Below, piece after piece: positions 22,014-32,276 of a stretch of DNA of 64,000 nucleotides. Numbering within the stretch: the stretch's first letter is position 1; every line of letters starts with the position of its first letter. This DNA is from Phlebotomus papatasi. Taxonomy: Eukaryota > Arthropoda > Insecta > Diptera > Psychodidae. The position numbers and the translations under genes are program-made. The stretch lies in assembly GCF_024763615.1 (NCBI RefSeq), contig NC_077223.1, positions 17,112,001 to 17,176,000 on the forward strand, in the 5' to 3' direction. The notes below the pieces were generated by a model. That model was given only the letters and a program-made list of their open reading frames with translations. It was not told the origin of the DNA and did no database searches.

Positions 22014-23975
22014 ATGACTACTATTTTTTAAACCCTTCTGAAACATCAAATTAAACACTGGGAATTCTTTTAATTATCCTCAAGATTTCCCATATCCCTT
22101 CAGATTATGCTTAAGGAGGATTTAGCGACATGTCCTTCCTTACAACTTTATAATAAAATAAGATCCTAGTAATTAAATAAATCCAGTATAATGCATTGGA
22201 AATTACATTTCTTTTCAATAATTCTCACTTTTCCATCCACTTTGATCTATTCAACAAATCCCCTCCAATTAGTTATGTCTTGTTACAGAGATACTAAAAC
22301 CAAAAGCTAAATGATGATCTCATGTTTCTTAAATCGTTCCACAATCCAGTTAATTAATCATGGTCAATTAGTTGGTGGATTTTGATCACTTGGCGGTCTA
22401 CAAAACAAACTAGAAATAGAGGTAAATTGAATTAGTTGGGTAAAAAATTGTCAGATGACATTCCTTCATTCGGTTAATTTATGTTAATCACCTCCGTCGT
22501 AATTGAATGTTTGCGCGATCGCAGAGGGGACAAGTCTTGGAAGATTTTGTGGGGTAAAAGTGGAGACACCTGGTTTTCGTTGGCATCGCGTGAAAATAAT
22601 ATGCAGAGTTAATTGCAGACCACTCTTACTCGAAACAAAGTCGAATGGGTCAAGAATGCATTTAGAAATTCCACCCCAACACCCCCCCCCCGCCTTTAGA
22701 CCGCCCTTTTCTAAGCTGAATAGGATTTTCCTAAAATTAAAATGCAAGATAATGAATGGAAATTACGTACGCTTAGTCCTTTTTTAGTTGCAACTGAACA
22801 CTTTTCCAGAGTGGGTTGGTCCTTCGAACCGGATAATTATCTTTCACGTGAAAGTTAATTGGAAGGGCACCTTTTGTGGGAGTTTTCTTGGAAAAGCCAG
22901 TAAGAGTTGCAAAAAAAGAATCAAAAAGAAATTTAAGAAGTACATTATTAAGAGACTCTGACAGCAGAAACATGTGCAAATTAAACAAATATTCTGCATT
23001 TTTTTAATTCCACAATATGTATGATTCTCGTTTTGGTACAAAATTTCTTAAGAAATCTGTTGAATCGTCTGTAATTTCAACCGACTATTCATCGTGTGGG
23101 ATTTCTGTGGCCACATGAGATCCATATTCGCCAATAATTGGCTATATAGGTGCGATAATATTTCGCAGAAGAAGAAATTACTAACACGAAATACAATGTA
23201 CTCAATATTTTCATATCACGAATTCATCATTCGAATATTCTTTTCAATTTTGTTAAAATTCTGGTGCAATTGATCAATTTCTCCCAACAATTTAAACTGT
23301 CAATAAGTGTTAAGGACAACTGATCACGAAAGAGGATCTTTCCATCTCACATTTCTTGGTTTAGGTAACAAAAGACATTTTTATAATGAGCATATTGCAG
23401 TATTTTTGCTGAAGAAATATAAATGGATGTCAGATATGTTTTATAAAATAAAGAACATCATTATTTGACTTGAAATTTTGTGGCATCTGCTATTATCTTA
23501 CGTTCAATTACTTTTAAATTTGTCTTCTTTCGTAAATACTCAAGAAACGCCTAATGTAAACATGTAAGGCTTTCATTGTGGTATTACAAATACGCAATTT
23601 GAAACAATTTAAAAAATAAAATCGTTGTTTTACAGAACTTAAGCTTTTAAAAGCCCCATAAAACCGGCCATTAAAACACATGTAACGAGAATTCTTACGA
23701 GTATCAAAATGAAGAAAATAGACTGATATAATATGTTACTCCTTGTCAATTGCTCAAAAAATATTTCGCGAAACTTGTTAAACTAGAAACCCTTATTAGT
23801 AAAAATGGGATTGAGTGACGTGAGACACTTCTTAATTGAAATACTTTGTAGAGGTAACGTGAGTCCTTTGTAAATAAACCAGTTGTGATTCTTTAGAATC
23901 TCTCCAATATTTTCGAAGATGTTTTTAAGACAGAATGGAGAAAAATATTTTCGGCAAATTGTCTGTTATAGAGTA
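22014..23975. other. Low-copy intergenic DNA with a GC-richer island
   Basis: 22490-22880 is GC-richer and includes a poly-C tract (22679-22690). The overlapping open frames on both strands are of equal quality, which argues against either being coding. No exon, RNA gene or element ends were recognised in the rest. Confidence 0.35.
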
Positions 23976-24300
23976 ACTGTACCAAAGTTCGGCCAAATTG
24001 TAATTTCGGCCATTTCTCTTGTTGCTCAAATTTTCATGATTTTTTAGTTTTTAGACTCCAGAAATTATACAATGCTTAAAAAAATGTTACTTTTACGAAA
24101 AAGACTTTAACCCTATAAGGACGATAGGGTCACCGGTGACCCAAAAATGAAATTATTCCTACGGCCGTCTAAAGGTATGTTTTGCTCTAAAAAGTTATAA
24201 TAAGTGATTTTTTGCTTCCCACGATTTTTGACCTTCTCGTTCTTAAAGGGTTAAAAGAATTCCGAATGGGCAAGAAACTATAAAAATTAAGGTGTCTGGA
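23976..24300. mobile_element. Degenerate TA-type element related to the GTGCCAAATTTCGG family
   Basis: It begins ACTGTACCAAAGTTCGGCC and continues TTTCGGCCATTTCTC. The tail near 24290 (GTCTGGAATATTACCC) echoes the inner part of 44433-45453. It is interrupted by the TTAA element at 24111-24250. Confidence 0.45.
24111..24250. mobile_element. Short TTAA-type (piggyBac-like) miniature element
   Basis: TTAA flanks both sides (24107-24110 and 24251-24254). The ends CCCTATAAGGACGA and CTCGTTCTTAAAGGG are imperfect inverted repeats. It is 140 bp. Near the left end it carries the palindromic core GGTCACCGGTGACC. 5644-5775 is a second copy. Confidence 0.75.
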
Positions 24301-24411
24301 ATATTACCCAAAACTAAACCCAAATTTTCATTGAAGTAAAGAACGATTTTAGAGAAAACAAAGACGATGAAATATCTGCAAAGTTTTAAAAGACGTCCTT
24401 AAAAAGAAGTA

Positions 24412-24620
24412 GGGGAAAGTACTCTCCCTTCGAACGTTCATGCCTTCGAATAATACGAATTTTCTTTTATTTTTCCTGCGAGATTTTACTTATTCATAAT
24501 TAATAATATTGATAATAAGCTAACTAATATTTAATAGAAATGTGTAAATCTGCTACGAAAAGTAAAAGAAAATTCACATTATTCGAAGGCATGAACGTTC
24601 GAACGGAGAGTACTTTCCCC
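24412..24620. mobile_element. TA-type miniature element, GGGGAAAGTACTC family, copy 1
   Basis: The long inverted ends (GGGGAAAGTACTCTCCCTTC, then GAACGTTCATGCCTTCGAAT) return in complement at the right. TA flanks both ends. It is 209 bp. Copies at 30821-31138 and 53550-53768. Confidence 0.85.
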
Positions 24621-24788
24621 TAATAGAAAATTCAATTTGTATTAAAAATATAAGGGGAAAGCACGGTATCTTCGGACGGCTCAAGCCTCGGACAACTCAA
24701 TTTTTTTCTACGTTCCTAATGGATTTCATCCATCGACCTTTTTGGAATTTTGAAATAGCATTGGACTAACTATTAAAATATAATATTA

Positions 24789-25775
24789 GGGGAAGTGTGC
24801 CAAATTTCGGTCTGCTTCTAATTTTGGCAACTTTGAGTGTAATTTCGGCCATGGAAATAAATTAATTAAAATTATGTATGTTATCTTCAAACAGTCAATG
24901 AATTCATTTTGCTTTTAAATATTTATTCATTTTGGAATGTATTAACACAAAGACCGTTAAATTTTATGTGTAATTTGAATTTAAATTGCGTTGTAAAAAC
25001 TCAGTGTGGAAAGAGTCTTACAAAAAATATGACAGATCGATTATGTTTCTAGCAGTCTTCTGATTTGTGGTGAAGTGCAAAAGATTTTTCTTCGGTATTT
25101 TTCATGAAAATTGATTAGTTTTCATTAAAGATTGTTTCTGTTTATGTTAATAATGAATCAATCTTTAAATTTCGGGTAAAATCTCCCAGCTGGATCCTGT
25201 GTTTCGCGTAAAAAAGTATATACTTTATGAGCGTCGCTCCGGTGAGGTAGTGTTGCCTATTCCGGCAACATCTTTTACTTTCCTAAATTTCTTATTAATT
25301 TTATGTTTTTTTTTCAATTTCTGAGTTCTACAATGTCCAGAGAAAAAAACCATCGCTTCTATGAAAAAGATGATGTGGAAAAGGCATTGGAAGAGTTCAG
25401 GAAGGGCAAATTGCTACGGGAATATGCGCATAAATTTGAGATGCTACTCTTCAGGTCTTCAGGACAAATTACACGGAAGATCTCAGGGTTTGTGGGTCAT
25501 ATAAACGTATTAAACTAAATATTATACTCGTTCCGTTTGACGTTTTGAAATTTTCTATCCGTTGCGTCACAAAAGGTGGTCAGAAAAAAGGTGGCCGGTA
25601 TTTCACTCAAAGTGACCGGAATACTACCCAAAGCAATGTCCATATTATTATTAATTTTTCAATATTTTAGGAAGTGATTTAAAGAAAACAACGATGATAA
25701 ACTAGTTTTCAAGGTTCCACACAACCTTCCCGAAAAGGAAGTAACAAAAAATATCAATATGAATTAAAAATATTA
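24789..25775 (+). mobile_element. GGGGAAGTGTGCC element carrying a transposase-like helix-turn-helix fragment
   Basis: It starts GGGGAAGTGTGCCAAATTTC after TA. Its body is the reverse complement of 44433-45453 over roughly 900 bp, for example CCCAGCTGGATCCTGTGTTT here against its complement near 45090. The extreme right terminus seen at 44433 is missing here, so this copy is 3'-truncated inside its host element. The peptide at 25334-25515 is described separately. Confidence 0.7.
25334..25515 (+). pseudogene. Transposase N-terminal helix-turn-helix fragment (pogo/psq-like)
   Basis: The frame begins MSREKNHRFYEKDDVEKALE and continues with EFRKGKLLREYAHKFEM before losing resemblance. The pattern of a charged helix, then a GKLLREYAHKF turn and recognition helix, is that of psq/CENP-B-type helix-turn-helix domains at the N-terminus of pogo/Tigger-like transposases. 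Only about 35-40 residues are credible, and no DDE catalytic domain follows. The same peptide with changes (LEDFKKGKLLRGSARKFEM) is encoded in the inverse copy at 44836-44930. That a protein motif is kept in two diverged copies shows it was part of the parent element. The superfamily assignment is an inference from the motif and the TA target. Confidence 0.5.
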
Positions 25776-25873
25776 GGACTTCGTTTGAATCGTCCGAAGG
25801 TAGCTCGCTTTCCCCTATATTTCAAATTTAAAAATTTTATTTTATGAATTCATACCAGAAATTATTATAACTA

Positions 25874-26827
25874 GGGGAGACTGGGGCACATGTAACCATT
25901 TTCGATACATGCGAATTTGAGGTGATTTTCCAAGGACACCGTGATTTTTTGGAAAATATTTCTTAGCTCATGTTTTACCCTTGGGTATAGGCAATTCGTC
26001 GAGGGTAATGCGGATGCTGGAAAACAATTGAGTTTTCCATAAAAATAAAATTTGTGTCACTGTGCATTTTTCTCTTTTCACAAAATACCTGGGGTAGAAG
26101 TAACCACTTTCTGGGGAGGATGTAAACACCTTTTTTCCCACCCTTGAAATTAACTTTGTACCACTCTCGATTATTTTAATTACTTAAGAGATATATAAAG
26201 ACTGTATATTTTTCAAAAAATCACGACACTTTTTACAAAGGATAATTAAAATAGCAAAAAAACTAAAAGCATGCATATCAAAGACATTTTTCAATAGATT
26301 TTCCCCATATTTTGACATCATGTGACTTTTTATTGAACACAGCGCCACCAATTTTTTTCGTAATCTATGAATTATAGATATTTCGCATGAAGGTCAATTT
26401 CCCGCTCTTTTACCTACTCATTTTGTGAAATTGAAATTGCCTGTTTACATCTACCCCAAATGCTGTTTTCTGACCAATTATTAATTCTTTTAAAGTAATG
26501 AGTATCTCAATTTCTCTAGTAAATGCATTAATATAATCCTAAAAGATGTAGGAAAGAACTGGTATTGCTACATTTCGATTATTTTACACAATTTTTAATT
26601 TCCAGGTGGAAATCCAAATGATCAAAATAATCGAAATATCAACATTTTCAGGAAAATGATTTTTATTTTTAAAGTATATTAGGATTTTATTGACCAATTT
26701 ATCTGTGGACATACATCCCCATGGTATCTATGAATGCTTATGGGTTTTATCCTCTGGAGTCTTAAAATTAATGAAAAAAATCACAGTGTTTACAACTACC
26801 CCAGATTACTACTGCCCCAGTTCCCCC
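25874..26827. mobile_element. Long TA-type element, GGGGAGACTGGGGCACATG subfamily
   Basis: The left end GGGGAGACTGGGGCACATGT and the right end CTGCCCCAGTTCCCCC are flanked by TA. Through the interior it follows 16197-17356 (shared blocks such as TTTACCCTTGGGTATAGGC-like sequence and ACATCCCCATGGTATCTATG). The CACCACCAAACAC motif of the relative is replaced by CACATGTAACCA-type repeats. Confidence 0.75.
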
Positions 26828-26837
26828 TACGTCCTAT

Positions 26838-28640
26838 TAGGTGAGATTCTTAACAATCTCACCTACTATAATCCTAACAAAATTTCATGTCGTCCGATCG
26901 AGCTCAAACTTGGCCAAAATGTGTTTCAGCACTTCCTGATCACGAATATATATGTGGCTAATTTACGTTCCCGGCCGGCCGGCCGGCCGGCCGCTCTTTG
27001 GAGCTTAATAGCTCCTAAACTAAAAAAGATATCGACTTGCGGTTTTCGGCAAAGGTTATATATCGGGTGAAAATTGCAACTTGGTGCATTGACCCCCCAC
27101 CCCCCACCCCTCCTTCCGCCATTTTGAAGACCCCCTTTTTTTGTTTTCTCAATAGCTCCGCCCCTATGGCATCGAGCGGGCTCAAATTTTAGTATGTTAT
27201 AGCTGGGCCTTAGAGCTTTCCATCAATACCAAACTTAAGGTCCCCCGACCCCCCTGACCCGAGCTATAAGGGTCCAAATAAAATTTCTTAAAATGGCCAT
27301 AACTCCGGTTCTCATTGTCAGAATTTAAAAAGTGAGGGCTTTTTGGAAAGCTCTCGTGAAATGCCACTTCCGCTTCTAACATCGCAAGTTCATAAAACCA
27401 CCGCTAGGGGCGCTATTATTAAAAAGAAGATTTTTAAATCTTAAAAGTTAAATAACTCAAAAATTCCATTGTGCATCGGGCTGAAATTTTAGTATGTTGT
27501 AGCCGCTGATTATACCTATCAAACAAAAAAAACCTTAAGTCGATCTAAAACCCCTGACCCGAGCTATAAGGGGTCAAATTTCGAACATTGACCGGCCTCT
27601 ATCTCCGGTTCTAATTAACATAGCGACCTAAATTTTACCTTTTTGGTTTCGTCTCGATGAGCACTTTCAGATGGAAGTTCAAAAAGTCACCACAGGTGGC
27701 GCTGTGATAGCACCAAAATTCATCGAAATTCAAAGTCACTTTTCTCAAAAACGGCATTGTGCAAGTTAATCAAATTTTAGTATGTTGTAGTCCAGTCTAG
27801 GACGTTTCCAAAATGGTGCAAATGTGCGCTGTGGTTAAAACAGAACCGGAGATATGAGGGGTCAAAGTTCACAAAATTCAAAAAATCATATCTCCGGTTC
27901 TATGTGACCGATTTTGATGAATGAGGGCTTAAACGAAAGATCTCACCAAATGCTACAACTTTCTAGAATATTTGAACTTCGTGGGATCAACACCAGGGGC
28001 GCCACAGTCGAAAAACCAATTTCAATATGACATAACCTCAATTATCTCGACTGTCGCTGAACCGATTTTGATGATTACTTCGACATAATTGTAGAGCACA
28101 TTTGTCTCTACATTTCGTCCATACATCATTTTCCGCTCAGACTACGCTATCACTCCGATTTTGCCGTTTAAGTGTCAAAAAATTGATTTTTCCCATAATA
28201 ACGCTTTGAAATCACTCAGATGCCAATTTGACTGCCTCTACTCCACCAAGACACTTAAAATATGGTTTTAAATGGAAAGTCCCACAAAATACAACAATTC
28301 TTTAATATAGTTGAAGTTCAACAAATGACTACTTGGGGAACTCTGGATGAAAAAACGAGTTAAGAAACAAAAAACTTCGCTTATCTTGGCTTCTGAGTAA
28401 TCGATGAGATCATGTTCTATAGGAAAATTATAGAGTACATTCTGGTCTACATTTCACCCATATATCACTTTTCTGTCAGTTCATCCAAATCCTTGATATT
28501 TTGGTGTTAATACAAAATTTGTATAATTTCACGAATTTGATTCAAGATAACTGAATGGCGTCTCCCAACTTCAGCTCTAAATCGAATTTGCATGCACTCC
28601 GAGTTAGCTCACGTTAAGAATCTCACCTACATAAGCCGGT
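26838..28640. repeat. Composite repeat of four or more ~290-bp degenerate modules
   Basis: It is bordered by AGGTGAGATTCTTAAC at the left and GTTAAGAATCTCACCT at the right. Inside, successive modules (about 27178-27418, 27470-27710, 27750-28010 and 28040-28330) each start with AAATTTTAGTATGTT.TAG. They pass through CCTGACCCGAGCTATAAGGG and ATCTCCGGTTCTAAT and end near a GGCGC block. 26971-26993 is a (CCGG)n microsatellite. A related stretch in opposite orientation is at 59090-59870. No open frame spans a module. Confidence 0.65.
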
Positions 28641-29256
28641 TAGGATTATCTGTCCCTTTCATTTTCAGAAGAATATTCAGATTTTAGGAATCTTGATTTT
28701 TTTAGCTCTCTCCATAAATTAACACAATAAATTGTCCATTGGATTTATTAATTTCACTAAATTTCATCTTCAATTTGTGCAATTTTCTTTTTAGCAAAAA
28801 GAATATTGTTTTTACACAATATCTGATAAATTCTTTATATTCATTTTTCAATAACAATGTTGCCTGAGAGTGCAATAATAAATTATTGAATGATGATTTA
28901 TTCAGCGCGAATTTAGCCCTAATGGGTATTTAATTACAAATATATTACACAAAATCCTTGTGTTTTATCCACAAACTCTTAGTTTGATTTCAAACTTTGC
29001 AGAAGAAGCACTTTGTACCCATTCCGTTAATTCTAGAATAAATAGCAAGGTAAAGAATTCATAGGAAACCACTCCCTGATCTAAAAGCCACAGAATAGCC
29101 ACCTAATTAGATGCCATTAGCGCCATTGGAGCTCTGAAATTATCCTGTATTAATACCAGGGCAGAAGATATTAATCAATAATTATTTCCAATCGGAGCTT
29201 TGGTCTTTCCCTCCCACCAAAGGTATACCAGGGAAAAGGGTTGAAAGTTGAAACTC
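28641..29256. other. Upstream flank of the odorant receptor gene
   Basis: AT-rich DNA without definable repeats. Any receptor-specific enhancer should lie here, but I cannot point to a binding site with confidence. Confidence 0.35.
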
Positions 29257-29292
29257 TATAAAGGAATCCCAACACTAATCATCTTGTTCAAA
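29257..29292 (+). promoter_or_regulatory. Candidate core promoter of the odorant receptor
   Basis: TATAAAG at 29257-29263 is followed about 30 bases later by TTGTTCAAAAC (29284-29294), an initiator-like context. The predicted start site near 29288 would leave a 5' leader of only about 30 nt before the ATG at 29320. Confidence 0.45.
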
Positions 29293-29319
29293 ACTTTTGT
29301 GATCTTTGCGTAAGGAATA

Positions 29320-29717
29320 ATGCTAGAGGAGCAACATAATCGTCTCAAGGGAATCATCTTCACTTACTATCGGATTTGGCAATGTGAATTTATTCCTGAT
29401 TTTGGGTGGAATGCCATTAAGAAAATTAAGAGATCGATTTATCCAGTTAATCTTACTTTTGGAATGTTTTGCGTCGTATGGCATTTTATTGTTCAAATGG
29501 AAGATTATGGTTATGATCTGGCACTTACTATTGTATACTTCTTTGCCATATATCAGTGTTTTATGGTATACTTTGAGATCATGGTTATCCATCGTAAGAG
29601 AATCTTTGGAATGTTGAAATTCTTCGACAGCTGGGTGAAGTCAACTACACCGGGAATTTCGGATATCAGAAGAAAGTATCTGTTGATTAATATAAAATTG
29701 GGAATAAAGTGGACCAA
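29320..29717 (+). CDS. Insect odorant receptor (7tm_6 family), exon 1
   Basis: First of three exons of a complete 381-residue odorant receptor, a ligand-tuned subunit that with Orco forms the odour-gated cation channel of olfactory neuron dendrites. The exon encodes residues 1-132 and two bases of codon 133. It starts at the only suitable ATG, about 60 bases below a TATA box. Hydrophobic spans at residues 42-60 and 67-90 are the first two membrane helices, and the N-terminus lacks a signal peptide, as usual for this family. The donor is AA|GTAAGT (phase 2). Length, exon pattern and the C-terminal motif place it in the OR family rather than the gustatory receptors. I cannot name an orthologue, since tuning receptors diverge too fast. 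The joined frame is free of stops, so I take it as intact. Confidence 0.88.
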
Positions 29718-29736
29718 GTAAGTTTTGGATATAATG

Positions 29737-30073
29737 CCCTAGACACACTTACGACTTAAGTCGAGAGACGGCTTAGTGGAAAATTATGGAAATGTAGTTT
29801 AATCATTATTTCGAATATAATTACGGTAAGACCGTCTTCAAACTAGAGGTTTAGCCCAGTTCCCGAGGGTCTCAAAACCTTAAACAGCAACCGATTTTAT
29901 TGATTTTTCAAAATGTAATAGGTCGTTTTCCCTTAACAAACCAATCCTATGTCAAATTTTTCCAAAAAATCTTGACTGATAAGATATTAGAGAAGTTAAG
30001 CCATATGGCTAAGCCTTAGGTCTGAAGCTCGTATAAGTCGTCTCTCGGCTAATCCTCAGGTCTGTCGAGGCCA
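29737..30073. mobile_element. GCCGAGAGACGG-family miniature element filling OR intron 1
   Basis: The left end CCCTAGACACACTTACGACT, then TAAGTCGAGAGACGGCTTAG, is answered by CGTCTCTCGGCTAATCCTC and the alternative terminus AGGTCTGTCGAGGCC at the right. Repeat family X (29830-30036) is inserted in the middle. Intron 1 is 400 bp, so only about 60 bp of it is not transposon. Confidence 0.7.
29830..30036. repeat. Repeat family X, third copy
   Basis: It is alignable to 13394-13604 throughout: GTTTAGCCCAGTTCCCGAGG, AAATCTTGACTGATAAGATA and GCCATATGGCTAAGCCTTAG all recur there with few changes. It is nested within the element filling intron 1. Confidence 0.7.
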
Positions 30074-30117
30074 TAAGCCTCATTGACCCATCCTTGCAAT
30101 TTTTTCTATATTTTCAG

Positions 30118-30811
30118 GATCTTCCTGATCTTCATCACATTTGTAGGAGTTAGTGTAAACTCCTTTCATCTCTACATCTCGAAATTTACAGCCCCAATGC
30201 TTTTCACTATTCCTGGACTCACAGAAAGTAGCTTTTTCTACTACCCGACCAATGTGATCTACGGAACGGTCCTATACTTTTCCATTCTCTTAAACATAAT
30301 GATAGCCGATGCTGTGGTCATGATAACGATCCTGTACTTTAGGTCTGAGTTCTACACCCTAGCTGAATATATTACTCAGCTCAACGATCCTGCCGTAGCA
30401 AGGGATAAGGCTGCGAGTATTCTTAAGATGACCCATGAAACCCATAAGATGGCCTTGTTGAAAGTTAAGGAACTAACCCAAGCATACTGGCATCTGTATT
30501 TCCACAAACTCTTCGCCATAATGATCTACCTCTGCTGCACTCTGTACATATTTCAATCGCTCAATTCATCCCTCTTCATAGCGGTGCTGATTGTTGGAGC
30601 CATGACCTCTCAGATCTTCATTCTCTGTTTCTTCGGTCAGGTCATTGAGAACAGTTCAGAGCTACTCTTTCATAACTTTTTCGCAGCAAAGTGGTACGAA
30701 ATGAAGTTGTCTGATCAAAAGGACTACCTAATGATGATGATAAGTATCCAGAAAGCTGTGAGGATTGATACTTTTGGCTTTGGGAACATTTCGATCTATA
30801 CGTTTGTCCAA
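30118..30811 (+). CDS. Insect odorant receptor, exon 2
   Basis: Acceptor TTTTCAG|GATC joins exon 1 in frame, giving Lys133 then IFLIFITFVG. The exon encodes residues 133-364. Membrane helices fall at about 134-154, 177-206, 262-282 and 284-308. The long loop 207-261 between helices 4 and 5 is rich in charge (NDPAVARDKAASILKMTHET). Near the C-terminal end the sequence ELLFHNFFAAKWYEM (about 314-328), then RIDTFGFGNISIYTFVQ, is the family's best conserved stretch; the segment from 357 is the start of helix 7. The donor is CAA|GTAAGG (phase 0). A TA-type element begins only nine bases into the following intron. Confidence 0.9.
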
Positions 30812-30820
30812 GTAAGGATA

Positions 30821-31138
30821 GGGGAAGTACTCTCTCTTCGAATGTTCATGCCTTCGAATAATGTGACTTAGGGCCTCGACAGACCTGATGATTAGCCGAG
30901 AGACGGCTTAGCGTAATTATATTCGAAATAATGATTAAACCACATTTCCATCATTTTTCACAAAGTCGTCTCTCGGCTTAAGTCGTAAGTATGTCTAGGG
31001 CATTACACAGTTCTATTAAATATTAGTTACCTTATCATCAATTATTGAAAATTACGTGAAAAGTATATGAAATAGGAAAAATAGAATAAATTCACATTAT
31101 TCAAAGGCATGAACATCCGAAGAGAGAGTATTTTCCCC
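30821..31138. mobile_element. GGGGAAAGTACTC-family element nested in OR intron 2
   Basis: The left end GGGGAAGTACTCTCTCTTCG follows TA at 30819-30820. The right end AGAGAGAGTATTTTCCCC is followed by TC, a one-base change from TA. The arms carry TTCATGCCTTCGAATAATGT. It is interrupted by 30871-31000, so the original element was close to 200 bp. Confidence 0.75.
30871..31000. mobile_element. GCCGAGAGACGG-family miniature element inside another element
   Basis: The left end GGGCCTCGACAGACCTGATG, then TAGCCGAGAGACGGCTTA, meets the right end CGTCTCTCGGCTTAAGTCGT, then AAGTATGTCTAGGG. It uses one terminus of each of the two kinds seen in this family (GGCCTCGACAGACC and CCCTAGACATAC). 130 bp, non-coding. 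Confidence 0.7.
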
Positions 31139-31258
31139 TCTATACATAGCCTAAAATTACTTTAAAAATTATTTTCAGACCTGAGATTCACACCAGTTTT
31201 AATTCTGTTTTATTTTAATTTAATCATTAACTAAGTCTCAAGCATAAGGGCCCAAGCA

Positions 31259-31761
31259 CACAGAAAAAAAACATTTTGTAAAATTGTTCGTAAATGTTTC
31301 TGAAATCCCATGGAGGACTTATGAAATGCTCGTGAATTGTATAACCCGCAAACAAGTTCGTAAAATTTTATACTTTTTTTACAATCATCGTTCGTAAAAT
31401 GATCATTTGCCGAACATTTTTTGTACTTTTACAAACATTTGTTCTTAAATGTTTGTAAACATACAAAAAAAATGTTCGTAGAATTTTGTCATTTGTTCGT
31501 ATTTGTTTGTAAATTTTTGTTTGGCAAAAATTTACGAACAAATACGAACAAATGACAAAATTTTCGAACATTTACGAACAAATGTTTGTAAAAGTACAAA
31601 AAATGTTCGTCAAATGATCATTTTATGAACAATGTTTGTGAAAAAAGTACAAAATTTTACGAACTTGTTTGTAGGTTATACGATTCACGAGCATTTCGTA
31701 AGTCTGCCATAGGATTTCACAAACATTTACGAACATTTTTACAAAATATTTTTTTTCTGTG
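31259..31761. mobile_element. CACAGAAAAAA foldback element in OR intron 2
   Basis: It is a near-perfect palindrome of 503 bp. It begins CACAGAAAAAAAACATTTTG and ends CAAAATATTTTTTTTCTGTG, with the turning point near 31510. The arms are built from repeats of TTCGTAAATGTTTG. TA follows the right end. A diverged relative lies at 60769-61314. The termini match those of the giant array at 35796-42991. Confidence 0.8.
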
Positions 31762-31955
31762 TAGACTCCGGCTAATTCTCGAAAATATTTATCTTGTAAA
31801 ATTTAGCAGCAATCGATTAGGTAAAGGAAATTTTATTCGATGGTCCTAAGGGTCCTAAGTCCGCAGTGAATAATGGCTTAGGGTGAAACTGTGATGCCAA
31901 ATTTTAAAGCCTAAATATTCTCAAGGATCAGGCTGAGCCTATTTGGGTCCTAATG

Positions 31956-32095
31956 CCCTAGCCACCTATACAGACTTAAGACTCGACCCGAGAAACTGCT
32001 TTGTGGGAAACTGATTGCAATATGTAGTATAATCATTATTTTGATTATAATAACGTTAAGCCGTCTCTCGGCTTAAGTCGTAAGTGTGTCTAGGG
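31956..32095. mobile_element. GCCGAGAGACGG-family miniature element in OR intron 2
   Basis: The left end is CCCTAGCCACC (diverged). The right end is GCCGTCTCTCGGCTTAAGTC, then GTAAGTGTGTCTAGGG. The centre TATAATCATTATTTTGATTA is also found in the 29737 and 30871 copies. 140 bp. Confidence 0.7.
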
Positions 32096-32222
32096 TCTTA
32101 GATACTGAGTTTTTAGGATTTCTGAATACATTTTTAGATTTTTATACGACATTGTGCGGATTAGACCCATTCATTTGAATCGCATTTTAATTTAATCCGT
32201 AATATCAAACATTTATTTTAAG

Positions 32223-32276
32223 ATCTGCAAAGCGGCTGGTACTTATGCAGCTATTCTCTACACTGTCCTCAACTAA
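32223..32276 (+). CDS. Insect odorant receptor, exon 3 (C-terminus)
   Basis: Acceptor TATTTTAAG|ATC. The 18 codons read ICKAAGTYAAILYTVLN and stop (TAA at 32274-32276). Joined in phase 0 to exon 2 they give TFVQICKAAGTYAAILYTVL, completing helix 7. A short last exon beginning right after the TFVQ codons is typical of insect odorant receptors, so this small exon can be called although it is too short to stand out alone. Total coding length is 398+694+54 bases, exactly 381 codons plus stop. Confidence 0.88.
   Translation: MCKAAGTYAAILYTVLN

Larger units (their letters stand above)
24653..25815. mobile_element. TA-type element (GGGGAAAGCACGG ends) hosting another element
   Basis: The left end GGGGAAAGCACGGTATCTTC matches the right end in inverse orientation (CGTCCGAAGGTAGCTCGCTT, then TCCCC). 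TA follows on the right. Positions 24789-25775 are a second element of the GTGCCAAATTTCGG family, so only about 175 bp belongs to the host. Confidence 0.65.

Noticed and set aside
26690..27070. 126-codon frame on the + strand
   Set aside because: It crosses the boundary between two different repeats (26827/26838) and the (CCGG)n microsatellite. An artefact.
29320..32276. Gustatory receptor instead of odorant receptor
   Set aside because: The C-terminus (FGNISIYTFVQ, then a short exon ICKAAGTYAAILYT) follows the odorant receptor pattern. The gustatory TYhhhhhQF signature is absent.
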